Part shown: positions 36,271 to 47,700 of the stretch, in pieces
Position numbering within the stretch: the stretch's first letter is position 1
How the letters are laid out: every line of letters starts with the position of its first letter
Source: Chlorophyllum brunneum
Taxonomy: Eukaryota > Basidiomycota > Agaricomycetes > Agaricales > Agaricaceae
Direction of reading: 5' to 3'
NCBI GenBank assembly: GCA_963576785.1
Contig: OY756144.1
Location: 1,240,001-1,304,000 of the forward strand
Length of the DNA stretch: 64,000 nt
The notes under the pieces: generated by a model
What the model was told of the DNA's origin: nothing
The model's database searches: none
What the model saw: only the letters and a program-made list of their open reading frames with translations
Program-made: the position numbers and the translations under genes

Positions 36271-36464
36271 CAGAGGGTATTTGTTGTAGCATACGCTCTA
36301 ACATGAGTCTCCTTTCGAATGGACCCTCTGGCGTAAGGGTGATCGACAGGTGGGATCTCGGACTTATGGAACCTTGGGCGCCTCTCCAAATTTGGAAATT
36401 ATCCCAAGTTGACCAGTCATCGACCTCGACCAACTGTTCCCTCCCCGAGCTCTGGGAACCCATC

Positions 36465-38066
36465 ATGGCTTCTGTTCTTCTCTCCACACGACACTCACAA
36501 CTCCAACTAGACAGCGAAAAGTCCCCGACTCAGCTAGACCCGGGTATGCACTCACAACAAAACCCTGTCGTAGAAAGCTCAGAATATGCGTACAAGGTAC
36601 GAGAATAGGTTCATGACTCACTGACAATCGCCTCAGCCCACCCTCTGCTCTTCCCATCAGGCAACCAACCTTGTGCAGATTGATGCGAATGGCGTCAAGG
36701 TGGCCGCTAACTACGTTCGTCTACTTCGCTGTTCTTTCGTGTAGTCGCTGTCAAGTCCTGAGTGGCCAAATATTCTTTTGAAACCCTTCCACGAACAGAT
36801 TAAGAGAAAGCTTGAGCAAGATTCATATACCCCGCGAACCTGGCGTACACATCCGCTCCATATATGCCCTCCAGAACCCTATGATCCCACTCATCCTCTG
36901 ACAAAAACAGTCCTCGACTGGATATTCCTCATATCTTCGCTCAACTTCAGTTTCTGGTCACCGCGTGAAGGGAAGAAAGAGAGGTATGCCGTCGAGTGGT
37001 ATGCAAGCTGGGATGAGACCAGGGAGGATACAAAAGGCAAACGTAAAGTGTTTACGGGATATTGGAGTCTTGTGGCTTCACTCGATCGAGGTACGTGAAT
37101 GCGACTTTCGGGAAGTCACTCCTTTCTGATCGCAGCAGTAGCTTTATGGGACGAAGATATGCCCTTTGTAAACCCCGAGTTTTACTCATCGGAAACACTT
37201 TGCCCCGATTCTTTGATTGAACATGTATTCCGCCCGACGCTGCACTCAACCGAAGGTATGCCGCTGATTCATGATCGAATACGTATCATGCGTGAAGTCG
37301 GTTTCATCTTGTGCAGTGTAAGTTTGCGCTTACCTTGGCCCCCTTTCACATTTGATAATCCCATTAATAAATCAGAGTTTTGGTGGTTCTTTCAAGGGGT
37401 TTATCGATGAATTCCATCGGCGATGCCATGGGCAAGGTTCTGCTCTGGACCTCGTGAAAATGATCATCGACACATTTCCTTCGTTCCAGGACCAAGTTTG
37501 GTATCAAGATAGAACAGGTGAGGATCACGTCACCACCACCCTCCTACCAGCCCCCTTCTCATCGCGTATTCTCCGTAGTTTATTTCTGGAAAAGAGCCCA
37601 AATCCTCGTAGCGGAGCTCTGGGCTGCTTTCTATCCCGAATCTCCTTCCACCCCCCACCCGCTGTTCCCGGGTCCCTTGGGACCTCGCATACACGAACTC
37701 ACAATGTTTGCCGACTATCGCGTACCCCAGATTCTACATCATCTTCGAATCCTGGACTACCCGTCGTCTTTGACGCACCTGGTTCGATCAGGAGCTGATC
37801 TGGTCCCCGGGTGTCGAGAAGAGGTGAGCCTCCGTGCTGCCAGTATCATTGCCGTTGAGAGGGTACGTGATGAAATTATACGGGCTTTCAATGAGGGGGG
37901 CGGGGAGTGCAGCAAGTCGGAGAATAAAGAAGTGGTCAGCAGTGTGATTATTGATTTCTACCTATGGGATTTGGCCAAAAGGATTGAAAGCGGAGAGGAA
38001 AAGGTGGAAGGCATCGAGACTGTGGAGCTCGTACCTATCCATCACACACGGAGCATATGGTACTAA
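36465..38066 (+). CDS. QNG1: Queuosine 5'-phosphate N-glycosylase/hydrolase (DUF2419, QNG1) for queuine salvage
   Basis: Eukaryotes cannot make queuine; this family releases it from queuosine phosphate so that it can be put into tRNAs with GUN anticodons. Exons: 36465-36596, 36661-36714 (or to 36699), 36745-37090, 37136-37317, 37376-37517, 37579-38066, giving about 447 residues. Family text in order: NPVVESSEYAYKATNLVQID, TVLDWIFLISSLNFSFWS, FGGSFKGFIDEFHRRC, IIDTFPSFQDQVWY, FWKRAQILVAELWAAF, ELTMFADYRVPQIL, and REEVSLRAASIIAVERV. These match the DUF2419 core, including the Tyr-Lys-Arg-Ala-Gln-type and FADYRVPQ motifs. The ATG at 36465 is preferred; an in-frame Met at 36303 is possible. The second intron is ambiguous: 30 nt (36715-36744) or 45 nt (36700-36744), both in phase. 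Confidence 0.9.
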
Positions 38067-39001
38067 ACTTCTCTCATACGCGACGATACGCGGCGAGGCG
38101 ATGGTCCTCGGTGATGTCTAACCGCTGCAATCTTCCATTCTGTCACCTTATATCTGAGCCCCCCCCCCGGCCTCTAGAAACGTTCACCGACATCTCATCT
38201 CAACCGCGTACACACCCTTGTTTCATAATTAGATACAACTTTTTTTAAATGTTCTTTTTATTCTAATACCTTTTATTTCACGATCACATTCCCCAACGAA
38301 CGAGCCTCGGCAACGTGGGTTTTGTTCCAGTAATTATAACTTTCCTGATGCAAATACGAAGCGACGTATTGAGCGGACGCCCGGCGGCACTTGGCCTACC
38401 CCACACAATATAAGCCCACCATCACCGACAAACGACGCGCACGGAAGGGGCGATAAGGCCAGCGCCCACTACGACAATGGAATTTGCTAAATTTAATCCA
38501 CAATTAACTGATTCAATTGAACTTCCAACCATTCAGGTCATTTCCTTGCGAACGTGCCTTGGTAAGTGCCCAAAAATATTCCCCGAGCCGCGGCGACAAA
38601 TGTTTGGCAAGTGGAACGATCACGCAGCAAACCACAAGCAACATTTCCACACGTTCGCGAAACCCTTACATTTGCATAGATCAAACGTTGACGAGGTGCT
38701 GCTACCTTATTATCCGTTCTTCGGATCGGCTCCTAAAATAACGCATGAGAAATTTGTTTCAACTCCTGGAAGTCATGCGACGCTCATTCCAGCCTCTTCA
38801 TTAAACAAACTTTGTACAGTTGAAATTCAATTAGATACCTTTCTGCTCTGATAAGCAGCGATGGATGGTACCTTCCAGGGTAAAACAATTGCCCGATTTG
38901 TAACACTCAATGACAAGCAATTCAGGGAAACCCAAATGTATGTCCATAACGGCATGTGCACTGAGAGTGGTCGAGACGAGTGCAGATTCATGCTCCAATG
39001 T
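38067..39001. other. Intergenic region with a weak 124-codon frame
   Basis: About 930 bp between convergent genes. A plus-strand frame at 38477-38851 (MEFAKFNPQLTDSIEL...) has no relatives I recognise. ATATAAG at about 38407-38413 lies some 65 bp before its ATG, and a strong GTAAGT donor at 38562 followed by TTGCATAG near 38681 might splice it to a 55-residue product. It may be a small orphan gene or chance. Confidence 0.3.
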
Positions 39002-41540
39002 CTATGATATCGTCATCCGAGTAGTGTCACTGTCTTCCTCTGACGATGTGTCTTCATAATCGATGCATTTACGGACTGTGAAAACATCAACCTCTCCCTC
39101 TTCTCTCAGTATACTATTGACAAACAATTAGTTAACCCAATGCGGAACTTTGGAGGACCAAGAGCATGAACATACTGGTCAAACATACTGATAGTTCTGC
39201 GCTCAGACAGATCTTCCGCAAGCTCTGGCTCTCCGACGGTCGTGAATGCACCTACTAGTGCCTGATAGTAGTTAAGCCGGTCAGATGTGCCATCTGTATC
39301 CAACTTCCTGACCTCGGTTGGTGAGTGTGAGAGATCCTGCGTACAGGGGGAAGATGGGGTTGGACCGTGTAGAACCATACGTTTCTCCACACCCGAAGTT
39401 ACGACGTGGAGGAGGTGCGGATGAAAAACCGCGGTATTCACGATCGATTTATGTCCTAGTATTTTTTAATCACTCTTTCCGAACCAAGCATGCTATCAAC
39501 TCCACCTGTGAGCCTGCTTAAAGGTGTTGATAGCTCGACTGGTATATAAGTATTCTCCCGGATCCCCGTAGTAAAGCCTTGAAGACTCAAATATGAGCTT
39601 AGGTGAGGGGGTGGCCAACGCGGTTCTCGTCAACGCACCTGTTAGCTGTGCGTTCTCTTGCCTTTGCCAATCTCCAGGAGAGAATTCTTGCCTCTGGCCG
39701 ACAAGCTCCGAACTTGTTGGTAGTCTCCAAACGTACCCACGGAAATCATCAGACCCTGCCGCGTAAAATTCGTCTCTCTCGAGCCCTGGGCCCCCAAAGC
39801 AACCATGCTGTTTTGGTCGTATCAGCAAGAATGATATCACACACCGGGTTTTACTTTACCTTCATGGTGCAAGAATTGGAATAGCTACGTTCTCCAGCAG
39901 GGACTGGGGTTCCATCCGGAGCGTTTTTCCCGGTGCAGATCGCAAGTGGGTTTGGGTCGGAGACAGAATAGACCGTAGGGTACCAGTGCTGTAAAAATAA
40001 ATGGGGGGATTGGTAAGACAGGAGGCAGAGAGTTGACAACGCACTAGCATTGTCACCGCAAATCGAGAACCTAATACCCCGTTAATAGAACAGTCCCAGG
40101 CGACATCATTGATTTACCATCACGGTCAAAAACGACGCTGCTTGTCTCGGGAATGCTCAGATAGTTATGGGCCGACCTAGTCAGTTTTGTGGTATACTAA
40201 TGGGTAATGAGGGCCGGGGCTCCAGGTAACAGGTGCAAGAAACACTCACCGTTCGCACTAGGCCATCTCGGGACCTCCGAGAGAGAGGTCCGAACGCCAT
40301 CCTTTCATCACGAAGGCACACGGCGCCGCTTTGCTCACTCGTCAAGAATATATGTTCCATATTTGGATGATACTGCACTCCTGTAACCTCGGACCTGAGC
40401 TGTAGGGTATTCTGAGCTCGTGATGAACGAGCCTCGCGCTCGTCGTGCCGGATAATCCTACCATCTTCACTGCATATGTGCCTTTAGTGCTCTGACCTCA
40501 GAGAGTATCTTCAACGCACCTCCCGCTCAAATAGATCTCATCCTGATTCGGTCGGCAAGTTATCCCGCGAATGGTGTCCTGTGGATTAATGTTGGAAGTA
40601 ATGAAGCTACTACAAGTAGAGCACTTACATCATGCAACGTGCAGGTTGCATCGGGAGACCGGTTGGATATTTGTGCGCGAGAGGATCCCAAGTAAGATAC
40701 ATCATATTGAAAGATCGTGCTATCTATACCACCTCTAGTGAAAACGGATACTGATGATTAGCACTTGGAATGAACTTGCGGCCAAAAACATGGTCTTCTG
40801 AACCAACTTACGAGAACAGGTAACGATTCGACGGTGAAAATGTCAGGTGTAGGACATTGCTCTGTCACGAATTTTTATGATCAGCCTAAAAATTACATTG
40901 CATAGCACAAATAAGACGCACTCGTGGGCCCATGAACGATCCTATTGGCTCTCGTACATCCTCTTGGTAAAAATCCCAAAGACAGATCTTCAGATCTGTG
41001 CGATACGACCGCCGTTCATCAACAAGCTCCATGTCAATCATGGCCCCAAGGAGTCAAAGCGACACCAGCTCGACTTACCATCACCTCCGCTCACCAGAAA
41101 CTGGCCCTCTCCGTTCGAGAACGCAAGCGCATTGATACACGATGTGTGAGCGTTCAAGCTCCTGCGAGACCCAGGAACCACAAAGCGAAACGTCAGATAA
41201 CAGTCGTACGGGATCGACTAGTCAACAGTGATCAAATTCGGCTCTTCGACCTGAGCGGACCAGGGCGCTGTCGCAACTACAGCATGTACGCTGCGCAACC
41301 AGCATACGACCAGCGCGACACCAGAGCGCTGCAGTCGATCAAAAACCCTCAGGCAATATATCTGCCAGTTGAATGGAGATCACCAAAAATATGCATTTAC
41401 CTTGAGTACTGGAATCCGTCCGAGAATATGGACTCTAGAACGTCGGCTCTCGACCTATTTGTGGAGTATTGCAGGCTCGCAGTTGTCGCATGCCCGTGAA
41501 TGCCCCGAAGCGATTTACGTCTGGAGGGGCTGGTATGCAT
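39002..41540 (-). CDS. WD40-repeat protein, DCAF5-like (putative CUL4-DDB1 substrate receptor)
   Basis: Fourteen exons give 519 residues: 41540-41401, 41161-41079, 40995-40922, 40861-40812, 40734-40629, 40578-40520, 40469-40250, 40196-40118, 40070-40045, 39988-39860, 39807-39639, 39538-39506, 39455-39176, 39113-39002. All phases agree. WD40 strands are seen as HTSCINALAFSNGEGQFLVS, LKICLWDFYQED, VLHLTFSPSNRYLFS, GVQYHPNMEHIFLTS and AAGSDDFRGYVWRLP, ending with HKSIVNTAVFHPHLLHVVTS. This arrangement with HxxIVN...FHP near the end resembles DCAF5-type receptors of CRL4 ligases; that role is inferred. An acidic Ser/Glu tail (DTSSEEDSDTT) closes the protein. Intron 1 (239 nt) is much longer than the rest and could hide a further small exon. 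Exon 9 is 26 nt and exon 12 is 33 nt. Confidence 0.8.
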
Positions 41541-41649
41541 CGAGGATGTTTTGATACTCGGTAATGAGCAAGACAATGTACCGCTGCTGCCGATGATGAC
41601 GTCGACATCGTTGGAAACGATAGACAAGAGATACAATACTTTTTCCAAG

Positions 41650-41733
41650 TCTCGGTAGCTAAGTGGTATAGCATGCGATTGCAGTTATATGTTGTTATCG
41701 CAGGGTCCGGTGTTCGATCCACCGTCGGGACTT
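41650..41733 (+). tRNA. tRNA-Cys (anticodon GCA) with a 12-nt intron
   Basis: The sequence folds as a cloverleaf. Acceptor arms GTCTCGG and TCGGGAC pair with two G-U wobbles; the D arm is GCT...AGC; the anticodon stem is TGCGA/TCGCA; the T arm CGGTG-TTCGATC-CACCG is perfect. The anticodon loop holds GCA followed by G37 and then 12 nt, TTATATGTTGTT, in the canonical intron position one base 3' of the anticodon. Without it the tRNA is 72 nt. Base 73 is U, as required for tRNA-Cys. A T9 run starting at the last base serves as Pol III terminator. It lies 110 bp upstream of, and divergent from, the WD40 gene. Confidence 0.93.
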
Positions 41734-42303
41734 TTTTTTTAATTTTCTTTCTGAGCAACATTATATTTAGCCAGCACACCTATTCAACACGACGGGGCAA
41801 ATTGCATGCGGAGGGATCTGACATAATATCATCAGGTATCATTAGTCATTACAAGATAGACATCCTGGGGCACAAAAGTAGTCGACAGAGTACAGGGAAT
41901 GTTAGCAGAGGTCTAAGGAGTTGGCGGATCGATGATGACAGAAAATACAGGGAGAGGGGCGAAGTGGGGATGTAACAGAAGGACCACAAAGAAACCACGA
42001 GCACAGTTGAGGAGAAAACGGAGTATTAATGAATAGAAAGCAGAGGCAAAAAAAAAAAAAGGAAAAATCTCTATGGAATGTATCTATGTGTGTACGTATG
42101 CAGTTTCCGCGTCAAATAAGTAAGGGGATGCACATCCGAGTCCGAACGGAATGAAACAGGGAGAGGGATCCAGTGTCGTACAACTAAACAACACACGTGT
42201 CGTGTCGTCTGAAAGCCCGGGGAGAGACCAAGGAAGAACACCGAGCACATCCGAAGATGGGAAGAGAAATGGAAACAGAAAAAAGCTCAACATCGACCAA
42301 AAA
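41734..42303. other. Intergenic region between tRNA-Cys and the CreA-type gene
   Basis: About 570 bp, containing the Pol III T-run right after the tRNA and an A12-13 tract near 42048-42060. This must include the 3' UTR of the minus-strand repressor gene. No other gene seen. Confidence 0.4.
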
Positions 42304-44686
42304 TCATCGCATGAAGTCGATGGACATCTTCTGCGCCGTCGTCGCAGAAGCCTGGCCTCTGGCGGCGGCTTCGAACTCGCTGAAGCCAGGTAGCTCAACC
42401 CTACCCTTCCTCCTGTCTATCTCCATTCCGCTATCCTCTTCCTCCTGCTTAACCCTCACGCCATCTCTGTCTCTCTCATCGTCACTATCATCACCGCCTT
42501 TATCCCGAGGAACCTTGAGCGGGGGCAGCGTAATTGGAGGTGAGCCACTCCGTGACCCAGGCATTGACCTCAATCCCCAAAGATTGGTACTCAGGGAATG
42601 AGAATGCATTGGGGTTGTAACCCCCGAAACTGAATGACTCAAACTTCCGCTAACACCAGCGCCCGCACCCCCAAACAATGCACCACCCTCGATCGTACGA
42701 CTTGACATCCTGGGCGGTGATTGCACAATCGGCGTCATACCGAAGGCCATTCTGACCGAATGGGCCAAGTTGCTATGGCTATGCTCCCTCTTGCCTTGGA
42801 TAGCATTCGCCGTCGCCGTCATTTGTCCAGCAGCCAGCGCTTGCGTCCAAGCAACGGGCGAAGGGGCTCTAGAACTTGTCGTACTGGAAGCTCCAACCAT
42901 TCCCCCACCGGGCGGTAAGAGCGGAGGAGGTCCAAGTGGGGTATGCTGACCCAGGCTCCCGGGACTACTGCCATTACTACTCGGTCCACTCGAGAGTTGG
43001 GGCGTGGGCGCCCCAGAATGTGATGTGCTGTGGGATGAAAGGTGATGGTGGGGTGGTGTGGGCATGACATAGCCCAAGGATTCTTTTCTCCGTGACTGTT
43101 TCATCGTGGAGCGGTGGTGCATCAACATCGACGAGCTTGTTGGACTGCCTGCCACACTGGGACCTTTGGATCTTGGCGGTCCGTCCTCGACCATGTCTCG
43201 ATCCCTGTCACGGTTTTCGATTGTTGGCGGCGGAAGCAAGACGGGTGAGGGAGCCCGTGATGGGTTGGTTGAGTGTATATTGAGGGTCTTCAGGGGGCCA
43301 AGGAAGGGACTCGTCGAAGGAGTGTAAGCGAAGTCGGCAGAAGTCGTTCGCATGGCCGAGTAGTGAGGTGACTGATCCGAGGAGTGGGGTTGAGGAGGTT
43401 GCAGTGAAGACGGGGGGGTGGCATTAATCTGGAAAAGTCCTCGAGAAGGGGATTGCATATTTGCCCCATGAGTTTCTGAATCTGAGCTGATAGGAGACGG
43501 AGAGTCATCATGGATGTTAGCGCCGGTCAAATGGCGATAGTGGGCATGTGGGGGTTGAGGGTGATAGGGATGCGACCAAGCATAGTGATGGACACCATGG
43601 CTGGCGCCAGCCGGCCGGATTTGGTCAACGAGATGACCTGACGAACGAGATTGTACAAGGTTGGAGCGATGAGGCTGGTGATGGGACGATGTTGGAGGGG
43701 GGTGCCAAGGGCCACTAAGACGCCTTTGACTTTTCTTGTCGTCACGTTCGCCGTAGGGATGCCAATCTCGTTCGGGAGGAAACCCAAAATATCCTCGTTC
43801 TTCGGGGGTCATGCCGAGGGCAAGGCCAGGGCGTAGGGCTGGAGTGGCAGTGGGACTCGTGGTAGCACTCTTGCTAAGGCGGTGGCGGAAATAAGGGTTC
43901 GAAGCCTCGAACTGGAGTCGAGTCTCGGACTCGGCACGGCGGAGAGCTTCAGCGCGACGGGCCTCATATTCCGCACGTCGTATGGCTTCTTGACGTTCTA
44001 GTGCATGCAGTTCATCCATAGCGACAGTTGAGAGTGTGGAGAATGCCGTCGGATGTGACGATATCGAGTGCTGGGTCGAATGGGTGCGACGGGAATGAGG
44101 CATGTCGTAAGAGCCGACAACGGTCGGTCGTGCGTAAGATTCACCCTGAGTTTTAAACGTGTGTCAGTGCTCAAGTAGGCGAAATAGTGAAAGATAACGA
44201 GTTTAGCAATGAAGAGGTTCCGCCGACGTAGGCCCGAACGGAACGAAAGGACAAAGGTGCACTCACCTCATCATCACTATTAGCCCTGCTCCGGGCTTTC
44301 TTTTTCGCCCGTATTGAGGCAGCATCAGTGGCAGATCCGGGATATGAAGAGTGGTCGGGTTCCTCGATGGAAGTAAATTTCTGCTTAGCCGCTGACTTTT
44401 TTGAGGCAGCGGAGGACTGCGAGTCGTTGTTATGGATTCGAGAGTGGCGAGTGAGTTCGTCTGAGCGAGAAAAGCGCTTCTCACAGCCGGGGAACACACA
44501 GAGGAAAGGTTTTTCACCGGTGTGGGTGCGAATATGGCGGGTCTGAAAAGGCTGTGAGCAAAGAGCAGCGAAAGGAGCGCGGAGACTGACCTGGTGCTCG
44601 AGGCGAGAAAAGGCGCGGCCACAGAGGACGTAGGGGCACTTGTAGGGCCTTGCGACCTGCTTGTCGCTGGGATTGTGGTCGGGCAT
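42304..44686 (-). CDS. creA: Carbon catabolite repressor, Mig1/CreA-type C2H2 zinc-finger protein
   Basis: Mig1/CreA bind GC-rich SYGGRG sites and repress genes for alternative carbon sources and plant-wall degradation when glucose is present. Three exons (44686-44591, 44542-44267, 44145-42304) give 737 residues. Two adjacent C2H2 fingers begin at residue 17: [16 protein letters not shown] joined across intron 1 to [13 protein letters not shown], then [20 protein letters not shown] and RIH. The first finger has C-x4-C spacing as in basidiomycete homologues, not C-x2-C as in ascomycete CreA. A basic patch RAKKKARSR follows as likely nuclear signal. The long C-terminal region is Ser/Pro/His-rich with an Arg/Glu/Ala helix (residues about 160-200) and an acidic stretch [13 protein letters not shown] near the end. 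The upstream region contains two SYGGRG matches. Confidence 0.92.
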
Positions 44687-44706
44687 GTTGGATGGGAGAA
44701 GGAGGT

Positions 44707-44766
44707 GTGGGGAAGGATATAAAGGCTTTTGGCAAGGTGACTTTACCCACGCTGGCCTCGCCCCGC
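44707..44766 (-). promoter_or_regulatory. Two SYGGRG matches just upstream of the CreA-type start
   Basis: GTGGGG at 44707-44712 (plus) and GCGGGG on the minus strand (CCCCGC at 44761-44766, plus) fit the SYGGRG consensus of Mig1/CreA. They lie 21-80 bp upstream of the ATG, consistent with autoregulation, but such six-base matches occur often by chance. Confidence 0.35.
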
Positions 44767-47700
44767 ACCCACTCTTCTCTGCCGGGGAAATCCCGTGAAT
44801 GTTTCTGCTAACTCTTGCCAAGTCCCTGCTAAGTCTCTGCTAACCTCCCGGCGTCCATCCCTTCCGCCCTCCGATGCGGCCCGAAGCCGCCCACTTCGTC
44901 TCGACTGCCACCATCTGCTCCTCGGTCCGTACCACCTGATATCCGTTCAACAATTTGCAAATTTCTCCCATGTGCTACCCCTCCCACCCCCAGTCTTCCT
45001 CTCACTCACCTGCTGCTCTCACAAGACCACACCTCCCTGTGCGGCCTCAAGGCATCTTGCTTGCAAGATCTAGATCTCATCAGCTCCGAGATCTCGACCA
45101 ACCCTGATCGTAGATGCGGGGTAAGTTTATTAGGGCCAACCCGACCCATCAAACCAGGATCATGTTCGAAAAAAATCAACGGCCAGGCCTGCGTGTGTAT
45201 CCAATTTTGTTCGCATTCTTCTAGTACATGTGAATTTTCCGTCGTCGCGTGCCCTTCCCTGCCCACACCCTTGAACGTTGGACAACACCACTCCTCTACA
45301 TTCCATCTGTTTAGTGCACACGTTGTTGATCAAATCGCACTCTTCCGCCGTGCCAGCACAGCTTCGACGTGGCCATTGCCTCTCCCTCATCTTTTTCCGA
45401 GGAAACACAATGGTGTTTACTTGTTACTGCTCATTTTAGTTTTCGCCTTGTTTATTTGGCATAAACACGGGCGTCCACAGCCATAGCGTGAGTGCTGCAG
45501 ACAATGGGCAAGTTACATGCTAACACTTCATGTGCTCCATAATAGATCTACCCTAAACTCACCACCCCATATCCATGGCGCAATATAGCTGAGACTTCTA
45601 TCGCTTCTCTTTGTAGTATGGTACTTCTCATCACCGACGACCACCCTCTACGTCATCAAACCCCTCAGGTTTTGCGAAGAACAGTACATCTAACTCTCTG
45701 CACCCTGGCTACACACCTGGTTTCATTCTCCCGTCGTTTCGCATTGTTTCCGTGCGAAGGATCTGTCAATCGCTCTCCTTATTGTAACACAGAGCTGGCT
45801 TTCGAAGTACCTCCTCACTGCCTTGACCCTTTGCTGCGCTTCTGCTTCTGTTGGAACAGCTATGGCCCAGGAATCATTGCACCGGCGAAATCCGACTCCG
45901 GCTATTTCTTTGAGAGCCACGAGAATATCGATCAGAATCCGTAACGTAACTTGCGACATATCCTTGCCCATGCGCCTCGAATCCTGACCTCTCAAGGATC
46001 GTTCTGCGTTCTGCGGTCACAAGGCTCGACTATTACTGGGATTTATTGGCAATTTCAACGCACACGAACTTGTCAAGTTCCAAACGGGGTATCACCGATG
46101 AGAACGCCGTGTTTCTAGCAATGAACTTTCACAAAGTCTAGAACCCCCAAAACATCACACATCGATTTCGGGGACATCATTTCGGTGTATTCTGTATAGT
46201 ATGTTCATTCTATGAATAGCTTCTATGTTCTTCTTCGAGTCTTACGACCACTCGAGTGAAAACCTACATGTTATACTTAGGTGCAGGGATTGATTCTGCC
46301 GGGTACTGATGATAAGCGCTGGTTTGATTTGGTACTTACGTCGTGCGTCCCCACCTTTTCCCTGTCACTTCTTCCTGTCAAAGATCATATGATACATATT
46401 TTGCTGGCAGATGCACTGTTGAGTGATGAGCCGTCACCACGCTACAGCCCCAACGATCATGTTTCTGCCCCACTCAATAATGATACTGTTTGGCTTTGAA
46501 CATGGCCTCAGCGCCCAATGAACCCCGCACACCCCATCGGCACTGGTAGTTGCCATTCCAGGCCTGCACTACTTTTATCGCTTAAAACACCTGAACGCTT
46601 CTGACAGGTGGGATAACCGCAGCCGAATTAACCTAGGCCTGCGAATGCCCACTCTCCTGGGTCACATTTTTTCTTCCCGAACCCCGATATCTAGAGCCCT
46701 CAGCCATTTTCGTACAGGAAATCCGCACATCAACGAATCAGTGTTTGGATCTACTCTCTTGTTAAGGCCGCTGGAGAACTTCGGGGTAACTCAGAGTGTC
46801 TGTATCAAATGGTACGACGATCGATTGAACAGAATCCCATCCCACCGTGTCCCCGCCGCATCAGACTCATCTAGAATCTCACCAACTAGGCCAGTACAAG
46901 TGCGCACAAAGTGCGAAGCACAGTATTTTTCTCACTATGTCTGGGTGTTCCCGCGTAGCTTGCCGTGGTCCAAAGTCCAACATGTTACCCGGTTGAGTCT
47001 GGTCCTTGGTTAACTGCCTCTGGCATTCTATCTTAAGTTTCAGAAATGATGCATGGTGTATGAGTGGTGAGGACTATTCATTCATCTAGAAGACGAACAG
47101 TCATATTTATTGGACATGAGCTATGGGTGTCGCTGATGCACACGCCAGTAATGGCGCCAAGGCGTCTGAGTTAGAACCTGTCGAAGCGATTCATGATCTG
47201 TTAATTCATCAAATTAACTCAAGAAATGGATTGAAGAACGTGGACGGTGGACACGATCAGGACACTAGACAGCTTAACAGCCTCAATTTTTTCTTTGATG
47301 AAACACAGCCCAAATCGCCCGGACTCCACGCTGAAGACCACATAATAAGCCACTTAGTATTCTGGGTCCCTGATGTTTTCTCAGCCTTCCCTTTCCCCGC
47401 AATTGTCGTGATTGGCGCTTCTACGATGAGGCAAGTCTAGCTAGGACTTCGGGGCGCCCAATAATCAAGAAGAGAATGTGATGGCGATCATAACCAGGGA
47501 GGACTGGGTAACTGATATTGATGTGGTCGATCCCCTATTTTATTTTTTTCGAATCCTCGGCTGGACCAAGCCGCTGTCACCCCAGAGCCTCGACACCGTA
47601 ATATAACTCCTCACTTAGGGACCTCAATTGCTTTCATGCATCACGACGTTATTCCTTCGACAAACTTCTCTAGCTGGGTTGATAAGCGGCCGCCTTATCA

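Noticed and set aside
41435..41779. Minus-strand frame containing KKVPTVDRTPDPAITTYN
   Set aside because: This text is the reverse complement of the tRNA-Cys T arm and neighbouring DNA; it is not a protein gene.
45061..45486. Plus-strand frame ending with a hydrophobic segment as a tail-anchored protein
   Set aside because: No ATG start in context, no homologue recognised, and the frame crosses a good splice donor; insufficient support.
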